A stretch of 64,000 nt of DNA. It comes from Straminergon stramineum. Its lineage: Eukaryota; Streptophyta; Bryopsida; Hypnales; Calliergonaceae. Positions within the stretch are counted from its first letter, which is position 1. The number at the start of each line of letters is the position of its first letter. The stretch lies in NCBI GenBank assembly GCA_963920665.1, contig OY987271.1, positions 18,045,350 to 18,109,349 on the forward strand, read 5' to 3'. Position numbers and translations under genes: made by a program. Shown piece after piece: positions 38,100 through 49,873 of the stretch. The notes beneath the pieces are model-generated. The model worked only from the letters and a program-made list of their open reading frames with translations, did not search any database and was not told the DNA's origin.

Positions 38100-41000
38100 T
38101 TACTCACTATCACCTCCGAACCAGTCGTTAAGTCCCCAACTATCACCTGAGTCCGGTGTGTCATCAAAAACTTGATTGTCATTACTCTGGTTGCTGCTAT
38201 CCGGCTCATCAAACATGCCAAAGAAAGGATCTTCAACAAACTTGTCATCCTTTGTGTCACTGGAGAATTCACTGTCTTCTGCTGGAGAATTCACGTTTCC
38301 AGATTGTGAACCTTGGTAACCTTGGCTAGGAAAGACTTCGTGCCCTGTTTCATGTTCTGCATATAAACCCCCCCCAAAAGGATGTGAGAAAACCTCATCT
38401 AGCACATATTCAATCTGTAACTCACGGTCGATTTGAAAATTATACTCAGTACTAAAGTGAAGTGACAGTAATGCCAAATTAAAAACAAACAAACTAGTAA
38501 ACAACCCAGGAGGCTGTTTAGACTTGCATAAAGCAGCACGTACAGACACCAAAAATGTTGACCTAACTTGCAGGAAAAAAGATACTTGTATGCAATCTGC
38601 AAAGTAAAATAACCATTTCAAGCCAGAGAGCGATAATAATGTTGCATGAAGTGTTGAAAAAACAGAATTTTAAAGGTAATGCGTATTAAGACCGAAGTCA
38701 GTCATGCTCACATTTGTATTTAAGAAGGAAAGAGAAGTGTGTACCAGCATTTGAGGATTCCTCTGGAGAATTATCAGCAGTCGTAGAGGTGTAGAAAGGA
38801 CTTGGAAGGGGCACCCCGACCCTGGTATTTCAAGACATGAGAAAGTGGCGATAGTAAGAGAGTCTTACAAAGCCTTCAATACTAAAGATCTTGTGAATAA
38901 TACGATCAAAATAGCATAATCAGAACTCAAATCACTAGTACAAAACCACACCTTGACTTCGTTTTTGAGAATTTTTTTTGACAATGTTAAACACAAATTT
39001 TACACAAATTTTGTGTTAAATTCTCTGTGAAAAAATTGTTAAGAAGATCCTCAAACGTAAACAAAGGGTGGTTTTGTACAAGAGAGTCTCAAGCGCAGGA
39101 CAACTAGCCTCCTAGCAAAGATTATGACACACTGCGTAAGAATGAAAATGAAACGAGTCAGACAAAATTAAGCCGAGCAGGAGGAGCATCTTGATAATCC
39201 AAGAAGCCATAGTCTCACTGCTTAGAGAATTGAGTACATGGCGAACTCATAGATTGGATCAGAAAGATTGAACAACTTAATAATTACATATGGAGTGATT
39301 ACAAATCTATACCTATTTTGACTGTGTCTTGAAAAATAGTCGTTGTCTAGAGATACTGCCAATGCTAAAGCCACAGCTCGCTCTGTCACGCTCAACGGTC
39401 TAGCCACGGCTAATGCGTCAACCTGATGCAACACACATTGATGGAATAACTCAAACTAACGACCACATTTCAGAACACCTTTGTACAAAATTTACTAAAA
39501 GTGAAATTCTAATACTGCATTAGACAAACAAAATTTAAACGCGGTATCATGGATCAAGCGTTTCAAATGTTAAAGAGTTCTACGGGTGCAACCTTCATCT
39601 GACTACACTAGTGCAATAGCCCGAAATCATACAAGAAACTTATGAAATAAAGATATTAATGTTGTGGAAATGAACCAAAAAAGATATGGGTATTATAGCA
39701 GTAAGAAATGGCAACACACGCAGGTTCATTTTAATGAAAAAATATGAACCTCTTCAGCAGCTTCTTGCAATCGTTGCATTTCAGCAGCACCTGTTGTTTC
39801 TGTCTTTGATAGCAAAATCGGCTTCCTGTCTTCTGCGCCCTTTGATACCAGAGTGGCAGAGTGAATACTCCCTTTTGGTAAGACATCCCCAAATCTAACC
39901 ACGTATTGTCCGGCATCAGTGAGAAACTGTAAACAGAAATGAAGCACAACGTCAGTTGTATCAGCTACATCAATGAATTGTCGAATCTTAGACAATTCTT
40001 GCATGATTTCCTGTCAATTTTTGTTGTTTGGATTCCACAAGTCAGAATGGATTTCTCACTTCATGTATCAAAATCGTCGCCACAGAAAGCAAATTACCTC
40101 AAATCCGAAACCACGCCAATTGCGCTCAATTTCAGCAAGAATTCCTCCACTATCATCCGTAAGGGTAAAATTCCAATTCCAAAAACCAGGATTCTCCACT
40201 GTTGCGAACTGTTTGTTTCTGCAAATGCGAGCGGAGGGAGAAAAATCAGCTTAATTCTAAGCTCCGGTTCCTAATAATGCATGCCAGAAATTTGAGGTTT
40301 TTTTAAGCATCTTCTTACCAATTTGTATTTTAAAATTCTAATCAACTACTGCAAAAATGCTACCTTATGATAACTGGAGATAAATTCTTAAAACTTGATT
40401 AACACAAATTTGGTTATTGTGAAGCCGCATCAAGTAGAGTATCACTCAAACAAGACATTGCCATGAGCCGCCAACAACCCATAACAATCTTCTGGAGAAG
40501 ACATCTTCTTGATAGCTCAAGTGACGAGAAAAACAAACAGTACATAAATCGTGAAAGAGTTATTACCCTATATAGACATCATATATACGCTTCCAAAGAT
40601 GCCATCTTTGATGACATTCACCGATAACCTTATCACAAATTTAAAAGCACATGTCATAAGACCAAAGCAAACCATGCATAATTGAGCCTGCTCAACAGAG
40701 CAAAATCCATGTGGAATTCAGAATTAAAAGTCATTCAGATGAATGATAAGCACTTACTTTCCCATTGATCTCAACGAAAATTGAACTATTTATGAAAAAC
40801 GCTGGTCTTCGCACCTGGAACATTCAATCAAGTCAAATGAAATCTTTGAGTGATAGACTAAACCTTGGCATCCATGCGACACATTCAATAAAATAGATAC
40901 CCTGCAATCACTAAGGCTATTATCCTCTAATATACGTGGCCCAAAGCCCAAAAAAAAAATTAATTATAGAACTGCTATTTAACTATGTTGTGATCGTTCT

Positions 41001-43205
41001 AGGTCACCTAAACACGAGTGTGGTTCAACATTACAATTCTCATTCAACAACAATACCAATATAAAGTTTTGCGCAAAAGATATCTACCCGACACACTTCT
41101 TCACCAGTGGCATCTAGAACCGATACAACAAAAGGGCGTTTGGTCCTCAGAACCTGTAAGAAAAAAAAAATTCAGGCAGAGGTTAAATTTTGGTCATCAA
41201 ATAGAAAAGCATCGTTTCTATTTCTATATTATTAATAGAAAATTGAAACATGAAGCACATGCAGCACATCTATAAGAGAAGAAGAACATGCTGAGCAAGT
41301 AATTAATTATAGAATGAAATATTTGTCTTGATGAACTGTACTATTTATTGGAGCAGTGAAATAGAGGTGGACCACTTGCCTGTCGTAACAAGATGTTGCT
41401 CTTTTCAACTAGATAACCCACTGGCTAAGAATCACAAAGCCGACACATAGAAAATCAGGTGCGACAACATCAGAAGGAAATAGTAGTACAAGTGTGAGCA
41501 CATGAGCATTGTGTCTGATAGATACATATGACACTGTCCAAGTCGACCATGTGTGCATAATAAGATAAAAATGGACAATAGACAACGTAGCAAACAAGAA
41601 GACATAAAACATTAGAATAAAACGGCAAAAAATGTAATAATACAGCACAATACGTTTCAAAAGCGATAGTTAACTCACCGCTTGAGGCTGGTGAGGATCT
41701 ATAATAACATATTTATTTTGCTGCACAAGACGAAAGTACGACAACAGGATCATGGATCTGCACCGTATATTGCAATAGCTAAGATTAAACAGTTTTAATA
41801 CAGACACTCATACATCAAATCATATCAGCATACCTGTTCAAATCCAAACCAAATATTGGCCCACTCCACATTGCGAGTTATTAAAAGGTCTGGTCTTGCC
41901 AAAACATGGGCAATGTTCTCCTGTAGCCAAAATAAACGAATGAATACTGTGAGAACATCAGTGGACAAATTCTGCAAGATTCAATTATTCATCAAAATCT
42001 CCCTTGAATGGAGACAACAGCGGGTGTGGTATCAAGTGCATCTTCCCTTAGAATGTCAAGTGGCCTCATTTGACAAGAAACAAGCATCCCATTCAATATA
42101 CAAGATCATTCAGAAGCAAACCAGTTTCTCCGATTCAGGCTAGAAATTCGTATATGAAATTGCATAAGTCACTGAGTTATTGTCAAACCTCCACCATCAT
42201 CACCTTGGTTCCTATGGAAATTTCTGAAAATTTAACAATAACAAAGTTCCCCAGAAGGGTAAAAAGAAGAAATTTATCCGTGAGAATATACAAGACAAAG
42301 GATTTTCTTACCTCTTCCTCTGATGTCAGCTTCAAATCTCCATCATGCGGTTGGCTCGGCAGTGTCTGCCCTTGTCCACCAACATTATCATCTGATCGAG
42401 AAATGAGAGCTTCTTTCTGTGGGTCAGAAGCCTTCGTTGCATGTCCCAAAGACAATATGCCACGTCTTTGAAACTCGAACCAATGACGATCTGTAAAATC
42501 CTCGTAAACAATGTTTATTAGAGTCTGTTAACACATAAGTTAAAAATTCTCACAGCAATTCAAGTTTCATAGGTAGATTGAAATTGCCTCCGCCATTACA
42601 CGTGCATCGACCTTCTGATCTAGTGACCGTTCCATCAACTTTGCTGTCGCCATACTTGCTTAGCAACTTCGGAATACTACTAAATGAGGTCTCTTGTTTC
42701 TCAAGGCTTGCTTTAGCCCTGGTTGCAATTCTAAAGTTCCGAGCAATCAAATGCTCAGCTTCACCACAAATGACCTTTCCGGTCTCTTGTTTCAGAACAT
42801 TAAATCCAAAACCACTTCTATCGCATGGCCGTGCAGCAGCTGATGATAAGAAGCCTCGTCTAGCCTGTTTGCACACACGACGTAAAATCTCGTTTAAAGT
42901 GATACCACCAATATCAAAGAGCGCAAAAAATTTCAAAATTTCAAAAAGATGCAAACCATAGCTAAATCTTTTTGCACAGGTCAAATCACAATGTAGAGGA
43001 CAAGAAAGAAGAGGATATCCGTGAACTTCATGAAAAATTTCAGTCAATCATTGCACCACACACACAGAGGGTAATAACTCTTTCACAAGGCAAAAAGATA
43101 CCCAATTCAATTTGAATTAAAAACATAAAGAATTCTCTCAATCTTGTCCATATGTAGAAAGGAGAAAATTACCAGCTGCAATGTCAGACGCCAACCGCAC
43201 ACCAT
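38100..43205 (-). CDS. Phospholipid scramblase family protein (AIM25-like), 13 exons, 506 aa
   Basis: The family is related to animal PLSCRs and yeast AIM25, which is mitochondrial; activity in plants is largely inferred. Exons (high to low): 43205-43173, 42864-42612, 42490-42312, 41920-41834, 41720-41679, 41153-41088, 40814-40758, 40628-40567, 40218-40098, 39926-39750, 39422-39313, 38821-38745, 38356-38100. All junctions are GT-AG with matching phase, and the total is 1521 nt without stops. The 33-nt first exon gives MVCGWRLTLQL, continuing ARRGFLSSAAARP: basic, Ser/Ala-rich and free of acidic residues, like a mitochondrial transit peptide. The scramblase region is about residues 156-392 and includes NKYVIIDP, the GNKQFATVENPGFWNWNF strand block, and the C-terminal VSLDNDYFSRHS hydrophobic/Asp segment. 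Residues 397-506 form an acidic, Ser/Asn-rich tail with DPFFGMFDE and DWFGGDSE, absent from the core family. A CACTA-like insertion sits in the intron before exon 12. Confidence in family is high, in organelle moderate. Confidence 0.9.
38933..39084. mobile_element. CACTA-like MITE within a scramblase intron (about 152 bp)
   Basis: The left end CACTAGTACAAAACCACACC is mirrored at the right by GGTGGTTTTGTACAAGAG, with two mismatches in the terminal bases. The interior contains a fold-back around 'acacaaattt' and 'aaattttgtgt'. Flanking trinucleotides (AAT left, AGT right) are not identical, so the target duplication has decayed or the boundary is off by a few bases. It lies in the intron between exons 39422-39313 and 38821-38745. 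Confidence 0.6.
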
Positions 43206-44167
43206 GGTTTCAGTTTGCTTCACTTCGTTCCACAAGAATAAACAAATAAAGGCCTACGGTGCTCTAGAGCTCCATCGATCGTCAAATTCGATGTTCCTGA
43301 TATCTCGCAAATGCAAAAGAATTGCGAAATAGATTATTAAGCTCGCAGAATCCTCTGTAGCGGAAGAGAAAAATGGCAAAAATCGCAAACTCGTAGCAGC
43401 GCTGGCTTAGTTTCCCTTGAATCTCCGCCACTTGGCGTGCGCTCCACGGTTGATGTTGCGGCTTGCTACCTACCCGCAGTGGCACAACTTCAACCTCAAT
43501 TGCGGGTATCAATCTTTACGTTTTGGAATTAGAAATAGCTCTCGTCCTCTTATTATGTAAGGAAAGAGGCCCTATTTGCGTCATGTGCCTATTAGGGCCA
43601 CTTCATGGCCATTAGGTTTCAGTGAAAGGACATTTGAAAGTTTCAAATGTATACTACTAAGATCTAGTGGCACAAATAGGGTCTCCTATCTCATAATTAT
43701 GAATTTTGTGCATTATTTGCCAAACATCAATGTATCCTATACAACCTTCCTTTGGAAATAACAATCCTAACCTTCTTTCAACAACAACTTGGTTCGTTCT
43801 TTTGGATGAATGATTATCATCCACAACTGGGGGGAGAATATTGAAGTCTAAGAATGGTCCACATTGAACACAACCACACTTTATCATATGCTAAAGCAAG
43901 AACAAATCTTGGCATGTACAATATTGAACTAGGGTAAGGTTATCTCTGAAATTTATGTGCATTGAACAAATTAGCTACATTGATTTGTCCTTTTAGTGTG
44001 TGACTCTAATACCGTATAGTAAAGTCATATTATTTTGAATCAGTGCAAGATAAAATATTATCAACTTTATAGCACCAATACCACTAAAATAAAATTTTGT
44101 AGTGACACTAATTTTGCACCATCCGCAATAGGACAATTCAGTGTACCCTTTAAGCTTACCTCACGTC
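43206..44167. other. 5' region of the scramblase gene and intergenic DNA
   Basis: Up to about 43520 the sequence keeps gene-like composition and is the probable 5' untranslated region and promoter of the minus-strand scramblase gene. An open frame at 43512-43282 in this stretch stops before the chosen start and is not joined to it. From 43520 to 44167 nothing is recognised. Confidence 0.4.
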
Positions 44168-45111
44168 AATACTCTTTGGCAAGATTAGGGGCGTGATTGG
44201 AACCGGCAGCAATGCCTGCACATCCGCCGACAATGATTCTAGATCTGTTCAGAGCACGCCAAGGATTTAGGCAATACACTGGATCAATAATCTTCAGCAC
44301 AGAGCTCGTCAATTGGGAATTAAGTGAACGGCAACCTTGCATGGACCAGCATTGAGAATTTGAGACCTGATGATTACGAGCTTAATTTTCAGGTAAAACC
44401 TTGGAACCACACTTGCTTTGGTCACTCATTATGCAGTGAACGAACATTTGGCATCCTCTCTTTTATATCTGATAGGTTTTTAGATTTAGGGTTTAGGGTT
44501 TTAGACATCTCCCAGACATCTTGGACCGAGGCTTTCCTGACCCAATGTTTGGTTCGATCTCCATTCCAGCGTCTCATCCCTGAACAAGGAGCAGCTCTGA
44601 AGAGTGAGTAACCAAAACAACGGGAGTGCTTCAATATCTCGACATGATAGATACAGAAAGTCATTCCTATCTTCCTCATGAGCTAAAATTCTTTCAAGAA
44701 ATTGCTATTGAATCCAGAAATTGCTACTCACTATTTCTTGTGTTTTCGGGTGGCGGGATGAAACGTGCTTTGGATGGGGTGCCGTAGGAGGAAGCTTAAT
44801 CCTATTGTACAGTACATCATGCTGGTGCTCTTCCTCCTTTGGCGAACAAGGGCGATTTAGGCGCCAATTCGAGGAGCACTCGCCATCCCCAGATTCGAGC
44901 TCAACTGTTTGGTTCTTGTCGTACCAGGATTGTGCCAAGCATCTGGCTATATCATCAAAGGTGGCACAACCGTTGTCACTGTATTGGGAGGTTTCCTTCT
45001 CGTAGTTTCAGCAGCCTGACTCATATCTATTTGAATTTTTCTCACCAATGGCGTTTACTTGGGAGCGCTGGTTCAGAGCAAAGAATTCCGCTGCTAGGTT
45101 CACAGACATGA
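44168..45111 (+). pseudogene. Unprocessed fragment of the 60-64 kb membrane-protein gene
   Basis: This segment is colinear with the minus-strand gene between about 63005 and 62100, but lies on the plus strand. It includes the 3' part of the exon ending 62781 (here to 44392, with the same TTTTCAG/GTAAAA junction). The small exon at 62642-62581 is represented at 44570-44608, again after an intact CAG. The start of the long membrane exon lies at about 44750-45111. Introns are retained, so this is a DNA-level duplicate, not a retrocopy. It is broken: the acceptor CCAG before the long exon is now TCGG, several indels shift the frame, and homology ends abruptly at 45111 after 'cacagacatg'. The short open frames here (44324-45111) are remnants of it. 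Confidence 0.85.
44485..44503 (+). promoter_or_regulatory. Telomere-like (telo-box) motif
   Basis: TTTAGGGTTTAGGGTTTTA lies in the intron-like part of the pseudogene fragment. The corresponding intron of the intact gene (62780-62643) lacks it. It may have arisen during the duplication or by chance; no function is claimed. Confidence 0.4.
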
Positions 45112-45761
45112 AAAATTTTGCACTAAGTACGCAGCAAGCCAAAAATTATCTGATTAACTGAAGAGAGTAAAACTTGTCAGATTTCACCCGAGAAGTGGCT
45201 ATACTGACTGACATACTCTAGCTTGCAAGTCTTGACGAAACAAAAAAAATGTTGGAAGAGAGGGTCTTACACTAGCCCATGAACACAATCAACTTCTCAA
45301 ATTCAAGACAGAGTAAAAGACAAAAAAATTCCGATTAAAATACAAGAACTTTGCAGCAGAAAATGATCCCTGCACATGAATGGAACTACAATCTGAAGAC
45401 CGAGTCTTCAGTTAGAGCTACTTCTAAGCCTGTACTCTCATTCACATGAGAACCCTGGATTCCCAACACCTATTGAGTGAGGTGCTGAAGAGAAAAAAAC
45501 CCAATGAATTGGAGACGGCCACACTCCAGCACCCCCGTTTCGTCTCACTCTTGAATCACAATTCTCATCTCTATATACACCTGATATACACTGTAGACTA
45601 CTCCCTGCAAACCATATTCTTTTTGTATGCTTCACTTTTTCTCTGTCACGCTTTCCCAATCTAAGCTTTTCTTGTGCACGAAGCGAAGGAAAGCTTTTTC
45701 CCGTAAAGCTCAGGTTTCCTGGGACTAGTCCTTCGTAAAGTCAATGATGAATATTGAGCGA
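45112..45761. other. 3' flank and probable 3' UTR of the minus-strand C2 gene
   Basis: No gene is supported. In the mirror-image arrangement a GT14 gene would be expected between the membrane-gene fragment and the C2 gene, but I see no GT14 motif here on either strand. The part near 45762 is the probable 3' UTR of the C2 gene. Confidence 0.4.
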
Positions 45762-47286
45762 CTAGTACCTGTTTTGAGGATATCCACCAGGAGAGTAGGC
45801 AGGGGGAGGGTACGTAGGAGGACCGGTGCCATATGGAGGAGCTGAAGCTTGAGGATAGTAAGAATGCTGAGCAGGAGGTGGAGGTGCAGCATATGCCATC
45901 GGCTGCGGAGGGTAAGCTGCAGGAGCTGACGCCTGATACATGGGCATGTAAGACTGTGCTGCCGCCGGGGGAGGACCGTATCCTGGAGGTGGATAAGCCA
46001 TGGGGGATTGTTGCGGAGGATAGTGAGCTGGTCCGTAAGCTGGAGCTGGTTGACTGTAAGATGGAGTAGGCTGCCCATAGTATCCCGGCGCTGGAGGGAT
46101 TGCCTGTGTAGCGGGTTTCTGCAAACGAAGAAAAGTTAAAGAGTCAGATACCCAATTCAGTGATTTTGCCATCTTTCCCTGCAATTTCGAAGATTGTAAA
46201 ATGCACAAGCAGCTTGAGCAGAAAGTGGTAAGATGGGGATATCCAAAATCCTCTTTTGCTGCTAGCAAGCTGAGCGAAGCTCAAAGGCGATATCGGCGAG
46301 ATCCAACTTATAACTAGACGGGTCAAATTTGTCAATGCTTTAGTTGTTGGCAACTAAAAGAAACGCACAAAAGAAAACGTTATTTGGATATCGCATGCAA
46401 AATTTATGAAAAGTCAAAGTTAAATTGGTAAAGGTTCTAAACTCTCTTCTTCAACAATGGGTACACGTTAATTAGGGATGTAAACAAGCTGAATATCTGA
46501 CCAAGTGGCGCTCTGAGTCCCTGGCAATTTCGGGTGTCCACGCATTAAACTCATGCAAAACCCTTGTTGAAACAAAAAGCAAAAACAAAATTGGGAGATT
46601 GAAATATCAGGCTTGAACTTACAGTTTTAGCACCAGCGTAATGCATAATCAACTTCAATATTCCCGACGATTTTCCGGTCCTAGAGTTTATCAGTGACCA
46701 TTGCGTGTCATCATATCCCGTATCAATCACCTTGTTCAGTAGAATCCTGAATTCCAATCCACAAAAAGCACCCGTTAGAAACACGCCTCACCAAACCTAA
46801 ACCCTAGACCCTAAACAAATATTCCACTTCTCCATGTTGAGTGCTCACTTACTTGGTGGTGCCGATGTAGTCATCACGTTCAATCGTGTTACTATTCCAA
46901 ACACTAGCACTCATTTCCCGAAGCCCTTCAATCAATGCAAATTTGAACGTCTCGTTGAACGATGGATTCTTTCCGCCATCTGCAGCGGTAACCCAGGCAA
47001 CTTATCAATACGAATCCTTCCAATACTCGAACACCAAAATCCACCAAAACCCTAAAAAATTTCATCAATTCTCTCACGACCCACAACTAAACCAAACCAA
47101 ATTCCAGATGGCTAACAGTCTCCCACCTGTATCCGTCCGAGTGCGAAATTTCTGTCCCGAATATTCAATTACGACGTAAGGATCTTGTCTGCTAAACCAC
47201 TCCTTGTCGCTCAGCTTGTAACACCCCACGACCGTCATTTCTAGCAGTTGGCCTTGCACACTTGGGCCTCCATGATGGTAAGCCAT
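45762..47286 (-). CDS. C2-domain protein with Pro/Tyr-rich tail, 255 aa
   Basis: Small plant proteins of this kind (SRC2/elicitor-responsive type) bind phospholipids, usually with Ca2+, and act at membranes; that role is known for the family, not shown here. Exons are 47286-47127, 46979-46853, 46746-46623 and 46118-45762. Phases match and the 768-nt frame is open. A single C2 domain covers about residues 12-135: LLEMTVVGCYKLSDKEWF, then RQDPYVVIEYSG with the Asp residues that typically coordinate Ca2+, NPSFNETF, and ERDDYIG. Residues about 140-255 are a disordered tail built of PAPAYG, YPPP and GYGPPP units, as in synexin-like or annexin-type tails. The start MAYHHGGPS is supported by its paralogue at 51848, which begins MAYSYGGPS. 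Unlike that paralogue it has no intron before VVGCY. The two genes face away from each other across 4.6 kb. Confidence 0.9.
46793..46816 (-). promoter_or_regulatory. Telo-box cluster in a C2 gene intron
   Basis: On the minus strand this intron (46852-46747) contains tandem TTTAGGG-type units beginning about 36 bases after the donor. The equivalent intron of the plus-strand paralogue carries the same kind of motif about 43 bases after its donor. Telo-boxes in promoters and leader introns of plant housekeeping genes bind factors such as TRB proteins; a role here is inference. Confidence 0.45.
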
Positions 47287-47748
47287 CTAAGGGTCCCCAA
47301 ATTTGTTTCAATCCGCACTCTCTACAACAACCCTGGAGCGAACAAAGAGCAGAAAAGAAGAGATAGTTTCGAGAAGCAGCAGAGGGCACCTAGAAGTCTA
47401 GAAGACAATTGAAGGCAATAGAAATCCTTGGTTGGGACGAAACAATTGCAGGCCCAGAAAAACTAACATTGAAACAGAAGAAAGACGTGAATTTTTATCC
47501 ACGAGAAGAAGCGGTAAGGATTACGCGGATTTCGTGAAGTTAACACCGACAAAAGGTGTCAGCCGATACACGTCTGCGAGTTCTCACTGCAGACACGCGT
47601 GAGAGGGTAGCATCGGAGTAGTAGTAAGAGATCATCGCAACTAGGGCAGCCGCTGACGCGAGGTAACTGCCAGAGCCGATGCGGATGCGACGCGGTCTGC
47701 CGGCGAACCAGGAAAGAGAGAACGAGAAATAACTCCAACCACTCTAAG
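47287..47748 (-). promoter_or_regulatory. 5' leader and promoter region of the minus-strand C2 gene
   Basis: This stretch is GC- and CpG-rich compared with the AT-rich DNA starting at 47749. It is the expected position for the transcription start of the gene beginning at 47286. It is limited on the outer side by a piggyBac-like element inserted at 47749. No TATA box was assigned with confidence. Confidence 0.5.
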
Positions 47749-48393
47749 TTAACCCCTAAATGCCCAAGGCACCAGATTCTGGTGTTTCAAAAACTTTGAA
47801 GTTAAGTAAAACCCAACCAAATTGCTATTATTAGTAGTTTGTATTTTTGGAGAATTCTTTTTGAAGTCTAGTTTTAGGATCAGAAAGCTGATCTGAGAAA
47901 TAAAGGATTATGATTTTTCTATAGAAGATTTAGTGCAAGGATGCCCATTGCAATCTTGACTTCCCGTAGTGTTGAGGGCTCTTGAAAATGACCCTCAAAT
48001 ACACTAGATCTTGGAGGCAAAATCACATTAGAAATTCATTTAAAAAAATTGTAGAATAGATTTTGAAAAATCGTAAATTGATTGGGGTTGTGCATGTTGG
48101 GCCCTATAACCTCATATTTTTTTAGTGACCAACTTTTTAGAGTTGACATGCAAAAAGTGAATTGAAAAATTTTCACAATTTTTACACCCTCACGATCAAA
48201 CATTATAATCTTTCAATCTATAAGTGATATTGTTATATTTTCTTTTCCTATGTGATCTCTAACATGTCTAGTTTGAATTTGTATGGTTACAATTCAAAAG
48301 AAATTGGTACAACTTATGAAAATGTTGACTTTTTGTTCAATTTAGATCAAATTTCAAGGAGCTCCAAACAGGCCTTGGGCATTTAGGGGTTAA
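47749..48393. mobile_element. piggyBac-like non-autonomous element with 18-bp perfect inverted termini (645 bp)
   Basis: TTAA-CCCCTAAATGCCCAAGGC at the left is matched exactly by the reverse complement of the right end before TTAA. This is the best-preserved pair of termini in the window, suggesting a fairly recent insertion. The interior is AT-rich and without coding capacity. It lies between the two divergent C2 genes, right at the outer edge of the minus-strand gene's CpG-rich leader. Confidence 0.85.
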
Positions 48394-49873
48394 GTAGTTG
48401 ATGTAATGGTGTAACTTACGTGAAGAGTTCCACTTTGGGCTCCAAAAAGCGTGTCCAAGATTACACATTCCTTTAATTTTAAGAAAGTTTTTTTTTAAAC
48501 AGCAGAGGCTTGTATGCCCTCACACTATTGGCACACTTGTAAAGGGATTGGTCTAGACAGAATAGAATTGTTCTATAGTTTTGACAAATCACCAAAAAAA
48601 AACTAGTTATTTCAGTCCTACAAGCCTTCCATAAGGGTTCAAATTTTTTTCCCTCTCACACCCATGTTTGGGGGTAGACATAAAAAGTTGTACGTATTTC
48701 AGACCCATGATTTTGTTTTTTATAGTCCCTCCTAGCAATTTTGGGGACACAAATTCAAAAATTTCAAGTTTTATCATTTTGAAGTAGATATTTGTTCCTC
48801 TATATCTCCAAATTTGTGCCTTCCCAAAGTAGGTCCATAGGACTATAAGGGAGTTCTAGAAAAGTTTGTTGAACATTCATTGGCTTAACTTGAGGCTTAC
48901 ATTGGTGAATTTTTATTTTGGGAGATTTCTTGGTAGTATTGGATTATGGCCTCAATGTAAATCTATGCTCGAGAATTGAAAATTTGGATGAATGTTTGGA
49001 GGATGGATGCATGATTATGGATTGTTTGGTTAAGAAAGGAATCAATTTGCAAAATGGGATGATTGTGCCAATAATATGACTTGTAAATGTATCAAATTTT
49101 TATCAGCACTCATTTATGCAATATAATAAATATTCTAGAATGCAACAATGTTGAACACTTTATCCAATTTTGTTTGTCCATCCATTGTTTATATACTATC
49201 ATTCATAATATTATCTAAAATTAATAAATTTCATTTAAAATTCGGTGAATCTTATATTTCTTTGAGATGTTTTGGCAAGTTCATCTATTTTTTCTTTTTT
49301 TGTAGTGTCTAAGTAGCTATTACCAAATTTAGGTAAGATTTTGGAAAAAAATTGTTGAAAATAACTCACTATTTTATTCTAAACAAACCTTTGTGAAGAC
49401 CTATTGAAGGATAAATGTAAGATCTACTATGATTTTATGGGTTTGAAAAGAAATTGATGCCTTCATAGCTCTAGCCAAGTTCTTTTGGGAAAAAATGAAA
49501 AAGATTTTTTTTTCCTATTTTGCAATTAATGTGTTTTGTATTTCTTGGGATTTTCTAGCTATACAAAATAGTGAAATTAGGTTGCCCCGCACTAATTTAT
49601 CAACATTTGACACAACATAAATATTTTTAGTTATTGTACAAGAATGCACTACATTTGAATTAGGTGTTGATGTAATTGGGACTCATAAACCTCCATCTAT
49701 ACAATTGAAAATATTTTTAGAAATATTTGTGGACTTTGATGGCTTGGAAAGTAACTTTCTTGATGTAAGGCAACCTAATTTCCATATTTTTTGTAATTTT
49801 TTTTTTTAATTCTAAATATGAGTAGAAAATTCCAACATTTTTCTATGAGTGAAAAAAAGAGCATTTCTACTTC
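48394..49873. other. AT-rich DNA between the divergent C2 genes
   Basis: No gene or further repeat is recognised in this tract. If the flanking C2 genes arose by inverted duplication, the symmetry axis should fall in or near here, but no long palindrome is visible, so it has eroded. Confidence 0.4.

Noticed and set aside
42612..43047. Scramblase starting at the ATG at 43047
   Set aside because: The stretch upstream of 42864 reads like intron: CAAACAG acceptor, T-rich tract, and a change in composition. The resulting 60-residue leader would be atypical.
43282..43512. Minus-strand 76-codon frame as the scramblase N-terminus
   Set aside because: It ends in a stop before the next exon and has no suitable donor, whereas the small exon 43205-43173 joins in phase and gives a transit-like leader.
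44485..44503. Interstitial telomere array
   Set aside because: Only two to three TTTAGGG-like units are present here and in the C2 introns. That fits telo-box motifs rather than a telomeric array.
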